A DNA stretch of 64,000 nucleotides from Solanum dulcamara (GCF_947179165.1 NC_077243.1:45896501-45960500), one strand, 5' to 3'. Shown: positions 47,809 through 61,335, numbered from the stretch's first letter. The notes: generated by a model from the letters alone, not told the origin. Numbers and translations: made by a program.

Positions 47809-49428
47809 ATCCCTTATGGGATCTCGTTTGAAGTTTAAGAGTTCCCATTTACATATGATAGCATCAGTTGATTTTCTCTTACGCTTGTACTTCTCTTGTC
47901 TACTTTCCCCCTTTAGGGTGTATCCATGTCATTGTCTTTTTGTGTTATACCTTATGCCCTTATTTCCAATTTTCAAATGCGTAAGATTCCTTTCCAACAC
48001 CTTTGGTATATCGCACCCTATCTATGCCTTCCTTTATACCACTCATACCTTTAGTCTCCCATGTATGACATCTTAACATACCCGTGAGGTGCTAATCCAA
48101 TCTAATCATTGGTACTCAAGTCATGTATACATAATACATCTTTATGCTTCGTGAGATTTCGTCTTTATCGTGCACCTAATGCTCACTTTCTCAACAACAT
48201 ATCGAGCTTACCTTAATACTAGGTTTACCTTGACACCATATTGTTGTACTACCCCTGTAAATCTATGACTATACATTCTCCTTTTGCTCCATCCGCATAT
48301 TTAGTTACTTATGTCTATCTTGGGTGCCTCTGTTGGAACTTCCTTATTATTCCTTACTTAGTCTCATAATGACCTTCGTTATATTCACATGGTATCATGT
48401 TCGCATTTAGTCCCATAGTATAACACTGCTTGACCTTCTTCACGATTCTTACTATGGGTTACTTACCCTTCTTAGTTTGTCTTATCCTTAATATCTCACA
48501 AGCTATCTTATTAACACTTCACTTCCATCACAATTCTTTTTCCCTTGTAATCTTGTCTTAATCATACTGTTACTTCTTTCAACTATAACTCGTCATCATT
48601 TATCCCTGTATATCAATTCAGGCAATGCATTAATATATCATTTTATCCCGATCAATCAATCTTCTCTAAATCATTTTCTTTTGCTTATAAGTCTTTTCCA
48701 ATTTCGTTCTACTATACTAGTATCAACCTCCTAGTTTCTATTGCCATCAATTTAGCAATTAACTCATTTCTCAAGGTCATCCATACTCGTAGTTTAATCA
48801 AATCTCATCATTGTTGTGGGCACAACCTTTCAAGATATACTACAGCCTTGTATCTCATTCTCTTCTTATTTCTACGAAAATTTAGATAGAGTTTCCTTTG
48901 TATTTCTTATTATCTCAACACCCGTACGCAGAAAATGCCAACAGTGCCTCACAAGGCACGCATGTATATATATATTTAGATCATATCATATCGCAGCCAC
49001 ACAGGGCACCCAATATCAATAGTATGAAAATGAACATAGCTCATCTGCCCGACTCAGACTGCACTTGTTACCCTGCCCTGTCTACTTTTCCTTTCCATTT
49101 TTAACTTTACATGTCAATCGTACTTCAATACCTCACCTGACATATATCTTCCGTGCCTTTGCTTACCTGCGTACTTTGTAACTTCCAATATCATCGGTCA
49201 CATTCTTCTATCAATATTGTCCTTCTCCTGAAACCATATGTTAGTATGAGGAATTTTATTCCCTATGACTCGGCTCTATCGCACGATCTTAGATATGAAA
49301 GAAAGCTAACATCCTAAATGTCCTGTAGTCTCCTGTTTATAGATGTGGTGTACAACACACCAATAAAAAAGACTCTACTAGACACGCTCTATAGACACTC
49401 CAAGGACAAACTGCTCTGATACCATTTT

Positions 49429-52400
49429 TGTCACGACCTAACTCTGTAGGCCATGACTGGTGTCCGATTAGGGCACCCATACATACCCTTAGCCCCACTG
49501 AGTATGTTAGCCGAATAAACATATAAAGAAATCAAAAAAAGAACCGCTAGAGAGTGCACAAAAATAGATGTATCATACGAAGGCCGTTAAGGCCATCACG
49601 GAACATAAAGCTCAAAACATATATACAGAACCCATATCACAAGTCTATAGACCTCTATAGAATGTTAGCCTAGTCATATGACGGGATAGGGCCCCATCGT
49701 ACCCCTGAATAAAAAAATATTTATATCAAATAACCGGTATCAAAAGTTAGGCTCTGGAATAGTGGAGCACTTCCAACATTGCTAAGTGGAAACCCTAAGT
49801 TGGCAGATGTCCAAAGTTAACATCTGTACCTACGGGCATGAAATGCAGCCCCCCGAGTTAAGGGGGGTCACTATGATATATGTACTGAGTATGTAAAGCA
49901 TGGACTGTAACAAGTAAAGCCATTACTAGAACATAAGGTGCAAAAGTGAGCTAAATACCCAGAATATCAAAAAATAATTCATAACCATAAATAATGTATG
50001 CAGGTAAACATATGCCATATCCGGCCCCATTATGGGATGCGGAGAACAAAACATGGTCGCCACCCCATTACTGGCACCACAGCATAGCATACATAAAGAG
50101 TAGGGAATATCTCTATAACAGTTCATATCATATCAGATGGTCATATCAGATCATATCATATCATATGTGTACATGGCACATCATAACTCCACAAATCCCA
50201 TGTACAGGTCGTACCTTCCCCCTCACGTTGGGGCACGGCAAATAATGCAGAGAAGTACGCACGATAACAAAACCTAACTCGAGCTCGATGAAGGAAACAT
50301 TGAGGCATCTGCGATTGGAGTAGTGAGAAACTATATGCAATTTAAATCATATTTTAGACTCGACGGAATAATCAAAATGAGCTTTCGTTCAAAATCGAGA
50401 CAAAAGTCATATCAAGTACCTTTTGAAAGTCACTATGGACTATATCAAAATAGAACTTCTGGGAATCGTATATATGTATTAAGGCATAACAAAATATCTT
50501 TTGGAAGTCGAGAAATTGACCATCCTAGTGCCTTTAAGAATAGTAACTTCTTTGGAATCATATGAAATTCATATACTTGCTTCGTAAAAACCATGCCAAA
50601 AAGGGAGATTAGCTTTGTATACTTATGTCAAATCATGCTAAGAGAAGGAATAAGATTTACATACTTATGCCAAATACATGCTAAAAGAAAGTATAAGCCT
50701 TACATACTTATGCCAAAACATGCCAAAAGAAGAAAACGTTAGCTTTACATACCTGTTACGGGTTACTTTTTATCCCGTTTATCTCGTCGTCCTTTAAACC
50801 TAAGTAACATAAAAGCAATACAAGTATTAACAACCCTTGTCTTTCCATCACCTTAGGCTACACACGAGTATTTGTAGAAATCATCCCCTCGCTATCTTTC
50901 TCGACTAGTTCCCTAACTAGTTAAAGAGTTAACGAAAATCGGGCAGCATTTCCCCTATAAAGTGCCCTATCCGAATTTCCAATTATACTCCTAATAGCTA
51001 CAGCCAACCAACAACAATAACCTGCAGTATATATATATACAATTCACATCAATCTTATACCACATAAACTCCAAATGACTCGCTCGAAACCACGATACCA
51101 AAATAAGGTTTCTAGTTTCCGTTTTGCAAAACCTTTAACCGTACTAAGCGGGGGTATCGTGTGGATACAACCATAATATCCCACACCTATTTTAGGACAC
51201 ATTTAGTCCCTTCAACACACACCATACACCTGCAGCCACACACCACAAGCACAACACATTGCTTCGACTACAATTTAACTATAGCGACTCCAATTTGGTT
51301 TGTTTCGAACGTCGAGCATATTTATGGAACTTTCATATTTACAGCAACTTACACAACGTGTAATACACTTCATAACAACACCATAAACTCCAAATTGAAA
51401 GGAAAACCCTTACCTTAACCTAAACTAGTCAAACTCGCCAAACCTATCAAAACGTGAATTCTGGACATCCTACTGTCTTTTATTGTCGCCTAGTTTCGAA
51501 GGGGTAATTTAGGGAAAAAAGATTTGTGGCCTCAATTAAAGTTATATAAATGTGTCTTAGGGTCTCATACAATTTTGAATCAACCCTACTGCAATTCTAT
51601 ACCAAAAGATATGTCTAAAATACCAATAGCAGCCCGTGTAGGATTTCTGAAATGAAATCTGGGCAGCACCTCACCTATACTTCATCATCCTTTTTCGAGA
51701 AAATAAAAGCAAAAATGGGTTTTATAGTATAAAACAAAGTTATATCCCTATGAAATATCTTTCCAAAACATCTTGAATCACTCGAAACAAAGCTTTACAC
51801 AAGGAGTTATACTATTATTACTAACAACAGTCTCATTCCAAAAACGGGTTTGTTGACAAGAACGAGAACCTCCTCGAAACCCCAACTATAAATTTTATGT
51901 TGTTAAAAACCATTGCTTAACCGAAGAATACCTTAAATAATTAATTCACGGAATGAAATCGAAAGGCTTACCTTGCTTAACCAAATCCGTAGCTCTCTCT
52001 CCATGTTCTCCAAGTTTTTCTCCAATTTTTTTGAAGTGTAAAGATGTTGAAAAGTGAGTTGATCCAACAATACACATGTATATATATGTATCCTTAAGTG
52101 GGCACACGTTGCAGCCACTAGGGGTGATACGTGGCATCCCCCAGGACGCCACCTCAATCATGCATCCAATCCAAAGCCGCCACGTGGCAGCGTGGGGTCC
52201 ACCCAAGCTGCTGCATCACCTACTTGACCCTAAGTAGGGCCATCACCTGCTTGTCCAAGTAGGGGCATCACCTACTTGCTTCGAGTAGGCGCGTCCTTTC
52301 CTTATTTCTCTTTCGTGAGCCCGTAATCTCGTCTTACTTCAAGAGCCTATGTATTCCTTGCTACTTAAGCTCGACATATACTCAAGTAGCTTAGTATGTA

Positions 52401-52658
52401 AAATGTCCCAAGTAATAGCTTTCACAAGTAAGTCAAGTCCTATGACTCATTACTTGAACTCTAACTTCTTCCGGTTTCTTATGACCCTATTTCCAATCTT
52501 CTCTATTATGGAGTATCTCCTTCTCCTTTCCTTAGAATTATTTGATAGCGTTATAGATTATCCAACTCACATGACGACTTCTACGAAACTTAAGAGCCTT
52601 CCCAGAAACTTAAGAAGCTTAAGAAGCATTCCAAAGTACCAAAGTACGGGGTGTAACA
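49429..52658 (-). repeat. LTR L (3230 bp), mosaic
   Basis: The left ~2.8 kb shares derived changes with LTR M: CCCCGAGTTAAGGGGGG near 49852, TATATGTATTAAGG (T at 50480), ATAGTAACTTC near 50541, CTCGTCGTCC near 50784, CTGCATCACC (52211-52220) and AGTAGGGCCATC near 52233. From 52419 onwards it follows K instead (AGTAATAGCT, TTGAACTCTAAC, TATGGAGTATC). The switch lies between about 52241 and 52419. It carries the usual TATA and G-box region near 52080-52200. Confidence 0.9.
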
Positions 52659-52862
52659 TCCTTCCCCCCTTTAGAACATTCATCCTCAAATGTGAACCAA
52701 AACCTTCCTCCGGATCTTATACCGACTATATAGAGAGTTCCTCTATCCCTTTGCCATAACATATACTTTCATCAAGCAATCAATATTAGAGTTCCAAAGG
52801 TTAGGATTACTTGTAGACGTAGGGAATAGGTACGAATACTTGTGTTTAATTTCCTCTTTCGC

Positions 52863-52882
52863 TTCCTAGGGGGTCACCCATC
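52863..52882 (-). pseudogene. 5S-like segment, E6 unit 3, C-box side
   Basis: The same split piece as 44153-44172. Here GGGTCACCC is intact, whereas unit 2 reads GGGTGACCC. It ends in CCATC before LTR A3. Confidence 0.85.
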
Positions 52883-55800
52883 TGTTACACCCCACATCTT
52901 TGAACTCGGAAGGTCCGTTAAGTTTCTTAGAAGCTAGTATGTGAGCCACTTAAGTTACAACACTATCAAACGGCTCTAAGGAAGGGAAAATGTGATACCC
53001 CATACTAGAGAAGGTTGGAGATGAAATCATAAGAGTCCGGAAGGAATTGGAGGCCAAGTAATGGGTCATAGGACTCGATTTATCTACGTAAGCTACTAAC
53101 TTGGAAGTCTTACAAACATAAGCTATTAGAGTACGTACCAAGCTTGGGTAGCATGGCTTACATAGGCTCTTAAAATAAGATGAGATTACGAACCTACGAG
53201 AGGGAGCAAAAACTAGTTTCCGAACTTACAAAAGTGAAGCAAGCAGGTGACAAGCAGGAAGGTGACTTACCTACTTGGGATGGACCCCACGTTGCCACGT
53301 GGCAGTTTTGTGTTGGAAGCTTGGATGAGGTGTCACCCTAGGAGGCTGCCACGTGTCACCCTAGGGGGATGCCACGTGTCACCTCCTAAGGAGGTGTATA
53401 TATACATGTTGGCTGACTCTTTAACTTATTTTCCATCCAAAAACATCAGCCAAATGAGAGGAAAAACGTGAAGAACCAAAAGGAACGAGGTAGCAACATT
53501 TTTGAAGAATTAAAGGTGAGTTCTTCGATTTTTCCTCCGTGAATTAATTAGCTACGGTGTTCCTCAAGCACGTGGAGATGTATATATGTATATATATGTA
53601 TATTATGATGACTAAGGCATCGTTTCTTTAACCTTACGCCTTGAAACTTGAAAGAAAGTAGAACGAAAAAAATGTTGAGAACTAATTAAACAACCCGTTT
53701 TTGGAAGGGACTGTTGTTGGTAATGTTGGTATAACTTCTTGTGTACAGATTCATTTCGAATGATTTAATATGTTTTGGAAAGGTATTTCATGGGTATATA
53801 ACTTTAATTTTGACTCCAAAATCCAGTTTTACTTGTAGTAGCTCGAACAAGGGTGATTAAGTGTAGAGGAGGTACTGCCCAGATTTGGTTTTGGAAATCC
53901 TACACGGACAGCTGTGAGTATTTTGGTCATATCTTTTTGTACAAAATTGATGTAGGGATGATTCAAAATTTTTTGCGACCCTAAGACACATGTATATAAC
54001 TTTCATCAAGGACGTAAATCCTGTTTCCCTCCATTACCCCTTCGAAACAAAGCGACAAGGTAAAACAGTAAGCTGTCCAGATTTCACATTTTGGATAGTT
54101 TTGGTGAGTTTGACAAGTTTAACATAAGGTAAGGCCTTTTCTTTTAAATTGGAGTTTATGGTATTTTTATATGGTGTATTACACCCCTTTTATGCTTCTG
54201 GAAGTTTAAGAATGTCGTAGAAATGCTCGACGTTCGAAATAAACTAAATTGGAGTCGCTAGAAGTGAATTGTCATCGAAATAAAGTGTCGTTCTTGTGAG
54301 TTGCTGCTGCAGGGGTGTGGCTTGTGGTTGTAGGGCCTGAATATGTCCTAATGTGGGTTAGGGTGCTGCTGGTCTAAGCCACATGACCCCTCATTACGTA
54401 TAACTAAAGGCGTCACAAAATAAAGGCTAGACGCCCTATTTTGATATCGTATTTTTGAATAAGTCATTTGGAGTTTATGTTGTATATTGTTGGTATGAAT
54501 TGATGCAGGTTGTTGTTGTTGGTTGGATGTAGGTCTTAGGGACCTAATTGGAAATTTGGATAGGGCACATGGAGGTGCTGCCCAATTTTCGTCGACGCCT
54601 TAGCGAATAACAAAACTAGTCGGGGAAACGACTAAGGAAATAGATTCCATTGATACTAAGGTGTAACCTAAGATGCTGGAAAGTTAAGAGGGGTTGATAT
54701 TTATATTAATTTCATGTTGAATAGGTTCAAAGGACAGCGAGGCAAGCAGGATAAGGAATAATTCAGACAAGGTATGTAAAGCTTTCTCTTGGCATGTTTT
54801 GGTATAAGTTCGTACAACTATCTTTCTTTCCTTTTGGCTAGTTTTAGCCTTAAGTGAATTATGTGTGGAATGTGGGGATAATTCCATTCCCAAAACTCCA
54901 AGTATGTCTCATAACCCCTATCCACTGCTTAGTATTGGAATTTCTGCAAGGATTGAGCATTGCCTAGTAAGGCTTGTACGTGTTAAACTGTAGTGTGTGG
55001 AAAGCTATCTCTCATTTTCCTTGATACGTATTTGGTACGAAAGTGAGATTATGATGCCATAATGATTCACCGAGCCCCATGATGGGCCGGGTATGAAATA
55101 TTTGTATGCAGATCCCATAAAGGAAAGTACAGACTATATATAGTTTATTCTCTTTCTTCTTCTGGCATATCTTAGTTGTAGGTTAAACATGATATGAGTT
55201 CCGGGGTAACTCTATTCTTAGCATCTCTTATTTATGTCTGAATATCGGACTTTTATAATAATCGAACTATTTCCCTGGAAACTTTTATATGTTAAAAAGG
55301 TAACAAATGTACAGGCTCCAAGTCTTACAGACTATTTGTTAACAAATGTTTCTGGTTCCATGAGCAATTTAGCTTTACTTTAGTACATGTCTAGGAGCCC
55401 CGAGATTATAATTGATATTGCCCATAATGGCATTTAGAAGCCAATCGAGATGACTACACTACTACTCGAGTCCTCCGATAAAATTTTAATCTTCTTATAC
55501 GGTCAAGTCTCTAATAATGATTTAAATTGCGTATAGTTACTCACTACTCTACTCGTGTATATAGTAACACTTCTTTTCCTGAGTCCCGAGCCAGGATATG
55601 TTCTCGTGCACAGTTCACTGCATTATGCACTGAGTCCCTCAATAGAGGGCCAGGATAAGTGTATAGATATATGATGATGTGATGTAATAAGGTGGAGATG
55701 GCACCGGACCTATGATGGTCCTATAGATATGATTTACTGGACCCCTGAAAGGGCCGGCTATATGGTATGACTTGAGCATGCATGCTTTCCTGATTCACAG

Positions 55801-56416
55801 AGTACAGGTACAGGTTTCAGATTTGATATATTATCCCCTGCTTCTCTAGTTCGAATATACCTCCAGTGTATTATGTTACATTTTACATACTCAGTACATA
55901 TGTCGTACTGACCCCCTTTCTCGGGGGGGCTGCGTTCATGCCCGCAGGTACAGATGCAGGTTTTGGGAGTCCGTCAGCTTAGGATTCCATGCAGCTCAGC
56001 TGGAAGAGGCTCCATTGTATCGGGGCCTAGTTTTTGATACTGTCCAATGATGTATAAAAATTGTTTTGTCCATTCAGGGGTACGGCGGGAGCCTTGTCCC
56101 ACCATATGTTGTCATTTATATGTTTAGAGGTCTGCAGACATATATATGTGGGTTGTATATGTCAGTTTGGTTCAGCTAGGTCTATATGATATATTATACA
56201 TGTTGTTATGTTATGGCAGCCTTATCGGCTTGCGTGCCTTGTCATGTTGTGATACAAACAGAAAGGTCTACAGGTGTATGTAAATGTTATCGCCCAGTGG
56301 GGCTCTGTTATATGATATTGTTTTATTTACAGTTCATTGTGACCACAACTGATAGATATGTGTACGGGGGGTCCAGGTCGGACCCCAGTCGCGACCTACG
56401 GGGTTGGGTCGTGACA
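52883..56416 (+). mobile_element. Solo LTR A3 (3534 bp)
   Basis: It starts TGTTACACCCCACATCTTTG and ends GGGTTGGGTCGTGACA between CCATC (52878-52882) and CCATC (56417-56421). It matches A2 over its length with scattered substitutions and small indels, so the duplication is not from the last few generations. Promoter elements: G-boxes CACGTG at 53296-53301, 53350-53355 and 53373-53378, then GTATATATAC at 53396-53405. Confidence 0.93.
53240..53405 (+). promoter_or_regulatory. Putative U3 promoter of LTR A3
   Basis: Three perfect CACGTG palindromes, two in the repeated context GCCACGTGTCACC, stand 18-110 bp upstream of GTATATATAC. AAGCAGGTGACAAGCAGG repeats lie further upstream. It is the best-preserved promoter cassette in the window. 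Confidence 0.62.
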
Positions 56417-56502
56417 CCATCGTTGTACTATTCTTACCCGAGCACGCTTAACTTCAGAGTTCTGAAGGGATCCAGTGTGTTAGTGCTAGTATGATCGCAT
56501 CC
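56417..56502 (-). pseudogene. 5S-like segment, E6 unit 3, 5' side
   Basis: The minus strand from 56502 starts GGATGCGATCATACTAGCAC and runs through the A-box to GATGG at the LTR A3 junction. It shares CTCGGG and the GATCCCTTCAGAA-type middle with unit 2, as expected of the duplicated pair. Confidence 0.9.
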
Positions 56503-58120
56503 ATCCCTTATGGGATCTCGTTCAAAGTTTAAGAGTTCCCATTTACATATGATAGCATCAGTTGATTTTCTCTTACGCTTGTACTTCTCTTGTCTACTTT
56601 CCCCCTTTAGGGTGTATCCATGTCATTGTCTTTTTGTGTTATACCTTATGCCCTTATTTCTAATTTTCAAATGCGTAAGATTCCTTTCCAACACCTTTCG
56701 TATATCGCACCCTATCTATGCCTTCCTTTATACCACTCATACCTTTAGTCTCCCATGTACGACATCTTAACATACCCGTGAGGTGCTAATCCAATCTAAT
56801 CATTGGTACTCAAGTCATGTATACATAATACATCTTTATGCTTCATGAGATTTCGTCTTTATCGTGCACCTGATGCTCACTTTCTCAACAACATATCAAG
56901 CTTACCTTAATACTAGGTTTACCTTGACACTATATTGTTGTACTACCCCTGTAAATCTATGACTATACATTCTCCTTTTGCTCCATCCGCATATTTAGTT
57001 ACTTATGTCTATCTTGGGTGCCTCTGTTGGAACTTCCTTATTATTCCTTACTTATTCTCATAATGACCTTCGTTATATTCACATGGTATTATGTTCGCAT
57101 TTAGTCCCATAGTATAACACTGCTTGACCTTCTTCACGATTCTTACTATGGGTTACTTACCCTTCTTAGTTAATCTTATCCTTAATATCTCACAAGCTGT
57201 CTTATTAACACTTCACTTCCATCACAATTCTTTTTCCCTTGTAATCTTGTCTTAATCATACTGTTACTTCTTTCAACTATAACTCGTCATCATTTATCCC
57301 TGTATATCAATTCAGGCAATGCCTTAATATATCATTTTATCCCGATCTATCAATCTTCTCTAAATCATTTTCTTTTGCTTATAAGTCTTTTCCAATTTCG
57401 TTCTACTATACTAGTATCAACCTCCTAGTTTCTATTGCCATCAATTTAGCAATTAACTCATTTCTCAAGGTCATCCATACTCGTAGTTTAATCAAATCTC
57501 ATCATTGTTGTGGGCACAACCTTCCAAGATATACTACATCCTTGTATCTCATTCTCTTCTTATTTCTACGAAAATTTAGATAGAGTTTCCTTTGTATTTC
57601 TTACTATCACAACACCCGTACGCAGAAAATGCCAATAGTGCCTCACAAGGCACGCATGTATATATATTTAGATCATATCATATCGCAGCCACATAGGGCA
57701 CCCAATATCAATAGTATGAAAATGAACATAGCTCATCTGCCCGACTCAAAAGGCACTTGTTACCCTGCCCTGTCTACTTTTCCTTTCCATTTTTAACTTT
57801 ACATGTCAATCGTACTTCAATACCTCACCTGACAAATATCTTTCGTGCCTTTGCTTACCTGCGTACTTTGTAACTTCCAATATCATCGGTCACGTTCTTT
57901 TATCAATATTGTCCTTCTCCTGAAACCATATGTTAGTATGAGGAATTTTATTCCCTATGACTCGGCTCTATCACACGATCTTAGATATGAAAGAAAGGTA
58001 ACATTCTAAATGTCCTGTAGCCTCCTGTTTATAGATGTGGTTCACAACACACCAATAAACAAGACTCTAGTAGACACGCTCTATAGACACTCCAAGGACA
58101 AACTGCTCTGATACTATTTT

Positions 58121-61100
58121 TGTCACGACCTAACTCTGTAGGCCATGACTGGTGTCCGATTAGGGCACCCATACGTACCCTTAGCCCCATTGAGTATGTT
58201 AGCCGAATAAACATATGAAGAAATCAAAAAAAGAACCGCTAGAGAGCACACAAAAATAGATGTATCATACGAAGGCCGTTAAGGCCATCACGGATCATAA
58301 AGCTCAAAACATATATACAGAATCCATATCACAAGTCTACAGACCTCTATAGAATGCTAGCCTAGTCACATGATGGGATAGGGCCCCATCGTACCCCTGA
58401 ATAAACAAATATTTATATCAAATGACCAGTATCAAAAGTTAGGCTCTGGAACAGTGGAGCACTTCCAACATTGCTGAGTGGAAACCCTCAGTTGGCAGAT
58501 GTCCAAAGTTAACATCTGTACCTACGGGCATGAAATGCAGCCCCCCGAGTTAAGGGGGGTCACTATGATATATGTACTGAGTATGTAAAGCATGGACTGT
58601 AACAAGTAAAGCCATTACTAGAACAGAAGGTGCAAAAGTGAGCTAAATACCCAGAATATCAAAAAAAAAATCATAACCATAAATAATGTATGCAGATAAA
58701 CATATGACATATCCGGCCCCATTATGGGAAGCGGAGAACAAAACATGGTCGCCACCCCATTACTGGCGCCACAGCACAACATACATCAAGAGTAGGGAAT
58801 ATCTCTATAACAGTTCATATCATATCAGATGGTCATATCAAATCATATCATATCATATGTGTACATGGCACATCATAACTCCACAAATCCCATGTACAGG
58901 TCGTACCTTCCCCCTCATGTTGGGGCACGGCGAACAATGCAGAGAAGTACGCACGATAACAAAACCTGACTCGGGCTCGATGAAGGAAACATTGAGGCAT
59001 CCGCGACTGGAGTAGTGAGAAACTATATGCAATTTAAATCATATTTTAGACTCGACGGAATAATCAAAATGAGATTTCGTTCAAAATCGAGACAAAAGTC
59101 ATATCAAGTACCTTTTGAAAGTCACTATAGACTATATCAAAATAGAACTTCTGGGAATCGTATATATGTATTAAGGCATAACAAAATATCTTTTGGAAGT
59201 CGAGAAATTGACCATCCTAGTGGCTTTAAGAATAGTAACTTCTTTGGAATCATATGAAAGTCATATACTTGCTTCGTAAAAACCATGCCAAAAAGGGAGA
59301 TTAGCTTTGTATACTTATGTCAAATCATGCTAAGAGAAGGAATAAGATTTACATACATATGCCAAATACATGCTAAAAGAAAGTATAAGCCTTACATACT
59401 TATGCCAAAACATGCCAAAAGAAGAAAACATTAGCTTTACATACCTGTTACGGGTTACTTTTTATCCCGTTTATCTCGTCGTCCTTTAAACCTAAGTAAC
59501 ATAAAAGCAATACGAGTATTAACAACCCTTGTCTTTCCATCACCTTAGGCTACACACGAGTATTTGTAGAAATCATCCCCTCGCTATCTTTCTCGACTAG
59601 TTCCCTAACTAGTTAAAGAGTTAACGAAAATCGGGCAGCATTTCCCCTATAATGTGCCCTATCCGAATTCCAATCATACTCCTAATAGCTACAGACAACC
59701 AACAATAATAACCTGCAGCATATATATATACAATTCACATCAATCTTATACCACATAAACTCCAAATGACTCACTCGAAACCACGATACCAAAATAAGGT
59801 TTCTAGTTTCCGTTTTGCAAAACCTTTAACCGTACGAAGAGAGGGTATCGTGTGGATACCAACATAATCTCCCATACCTATTTTAGGACACATTTAGTCC
59901 CTTCAACACACACCATACACCTGCAGCCACACACCACAAGCACAACACATTGCTTCGACTACAATTTAACTATAGCGACTCCAATTTGGTTTGTTTCGAA
60001 CGTCGAGCATATTTATGGAACTTTCATATTTACAGCAACTTACACAACATGTAATACACTTCATAACAACACCATAAACTCCTAATTGAAAGGAAAACCC
60101 TTACCTTAACCTAAACTAGTCAAACTCGCCAAACCTATCAAAACGTGAATTCTGGACATCCTACTGTCTTTTATTGTCGCCTAGTTTTGAAGGGGTAATT
60201 TAGGGAAAAAATATTTTTGGCCTCAATTAAAGTTATATAAATGTGTCTTAGGGTCTCATACAATTTTGAATCAACCCTACAAGAATTCTATACCAAAAGA
60301 TATGCCTAAAATACCAATAGCAGCCCGTGTAGGATTTCTGAAATGAAATCTGGGCAGCACCTCACCTATTTTCGAGAAAATAAAAGCAAAAATGGGTTTT
60401 ATAGTATAAAAAAAAGTTATATCCCTATGAAATATCTTTCCAAAACATCTTGAATCACTCGAAACGAAGCTTTACACAAGGAGTTATACTATTATTACTA
60501 ACAACAGTCTCATTCCAAAAATGGGTTTGTTGACAAGAACGAGAACCTCCTAGAAACCCCAACTATAAATTTTATGTTGTTAAACACCATTGCTTAACCG
60601 AAGAATACCTTAAATAATTAATTCACGGACTGAAATCGAAAGGCTTACCTTGCTTAACCAAATCCGTAGCTCTCTCTCCATGTTCTCCAAGTTTTTCTCC
60701 AATTTTTTTGAAGTGTAAAGATGTTGAAAAGTGAGTTGATCCAACAATACACATGTATATATATGTATCCTTAAGTGGGGACACGTTGCAGCCACTAGGG
60801 CTAATACGTGGCATCCCCCAGGATGCCACCTCAATCATGCATCTAATCCAAAGCCGCCACATGGCAACGTGGGGTCCACCCAAGCTGCTGCATCACCTAC
60901 TTGACCCTAAGTAGGGCCATCACCTGCTTGTCCAAGTAGGGGCATCACCTACTTGCTTTGAGTAGGCACGTCGTTTCCTTATTTCTCTTTCGTGAGCCCG
61001 TAATCTCGTCTTACTTCAAGAGCCTATGTATTCCTTGCTACTTAAGCTCGACATATACTCAAGTAGCTTAGTATGTAAAATGTCCCAAGTAATAGTTTTC

Positions 61101-61335
61101 ACAAGTAAGTCAACTCCTATGACTCATTACTTGACCTCCAACTTCTTCTGGTTTCTTATGACCCTATTTCCAATCTTCTCTATTATGGATTATCTCCTTC
61201 TCCTTTCCTTAGGATTATTTGATAGCGTTATAGATTATCCGACTCACATGACGACTTCTACGAAACTTAAGAGCCTTCCCAGAAACTTAAGAAGCTTAAG
61301 AAGCATTCTAAGGTACCAAAGTACGGGGTATAACA
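58121..61335 (-). repeat. LTR M (3215 bp), outermost 5' LTR of E6
   Basis: The end TGTCACGACC (plus view) is at 58121. The start reads TGTTATACCCCGTACTTTGG on the minus strand at 61335. It is shorter by 15 bp than the others because of a deletion near 60368 (CTCACCTATTTTCGAG). The outer ~250 bp resemble J (TTGACCTCCAAC, TATGGATTATC), as expected for the two original outer LTR ends. It is followed by TTTAT. Confidence 0.9.

Larger units (their letters stand above)
43949..49428 (-). other. E6 internal domain 2, with solo LTR A2
   Basis: Without the LTR A2 insertion and one TSD copy it is about 1925 bp and matches internals 1 and 3. From the LTR K side: polypurine tract, integrase tail, 5S-like segment split by LTR A2, then the noncoding leader and primer-binding site (49424-49413). 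It includes the ~115 bp (about 47870-47985) that internal 1 has lost. Confidence 0.85.
52659..58120 (-). other. E6 internal domain 3, with solo LTR A3
   Basis: It is a near-copy of internal 2, including the LTR insertion at the same base. Minus the insertion and one TSD it is about 1923 bp. It holds the same order: polypurine tract, integrase tail, split 5S-like segment, leader, primer-binding site (58116-58105). Confidence 0.87.
35681..61335 (-). mobile_element. Element E6: four-LTR tandem array, minus strand
   Basis: In plus coordinates: LTR J (35681-38910), internal 1 (38911-40718), LTR K (40719-43948), internal 2 (43949-49428), LTR L (49429-52658), internal 3 (52659-58120), LTR M (58121-61335). 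A single TTTAT duplication flanks the whole array, so one insertion expanded in place. LTR starts are 5038, 8710 and 8692 bp apart; the difference is the 3.5-kb solo LTR inside internals 2 and 3. J, K and L are each 3230 bp and M is 3215 bp. Internal domains lack gag and pol apart from a 16-codon integrase tail. Confidence 0.9.
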
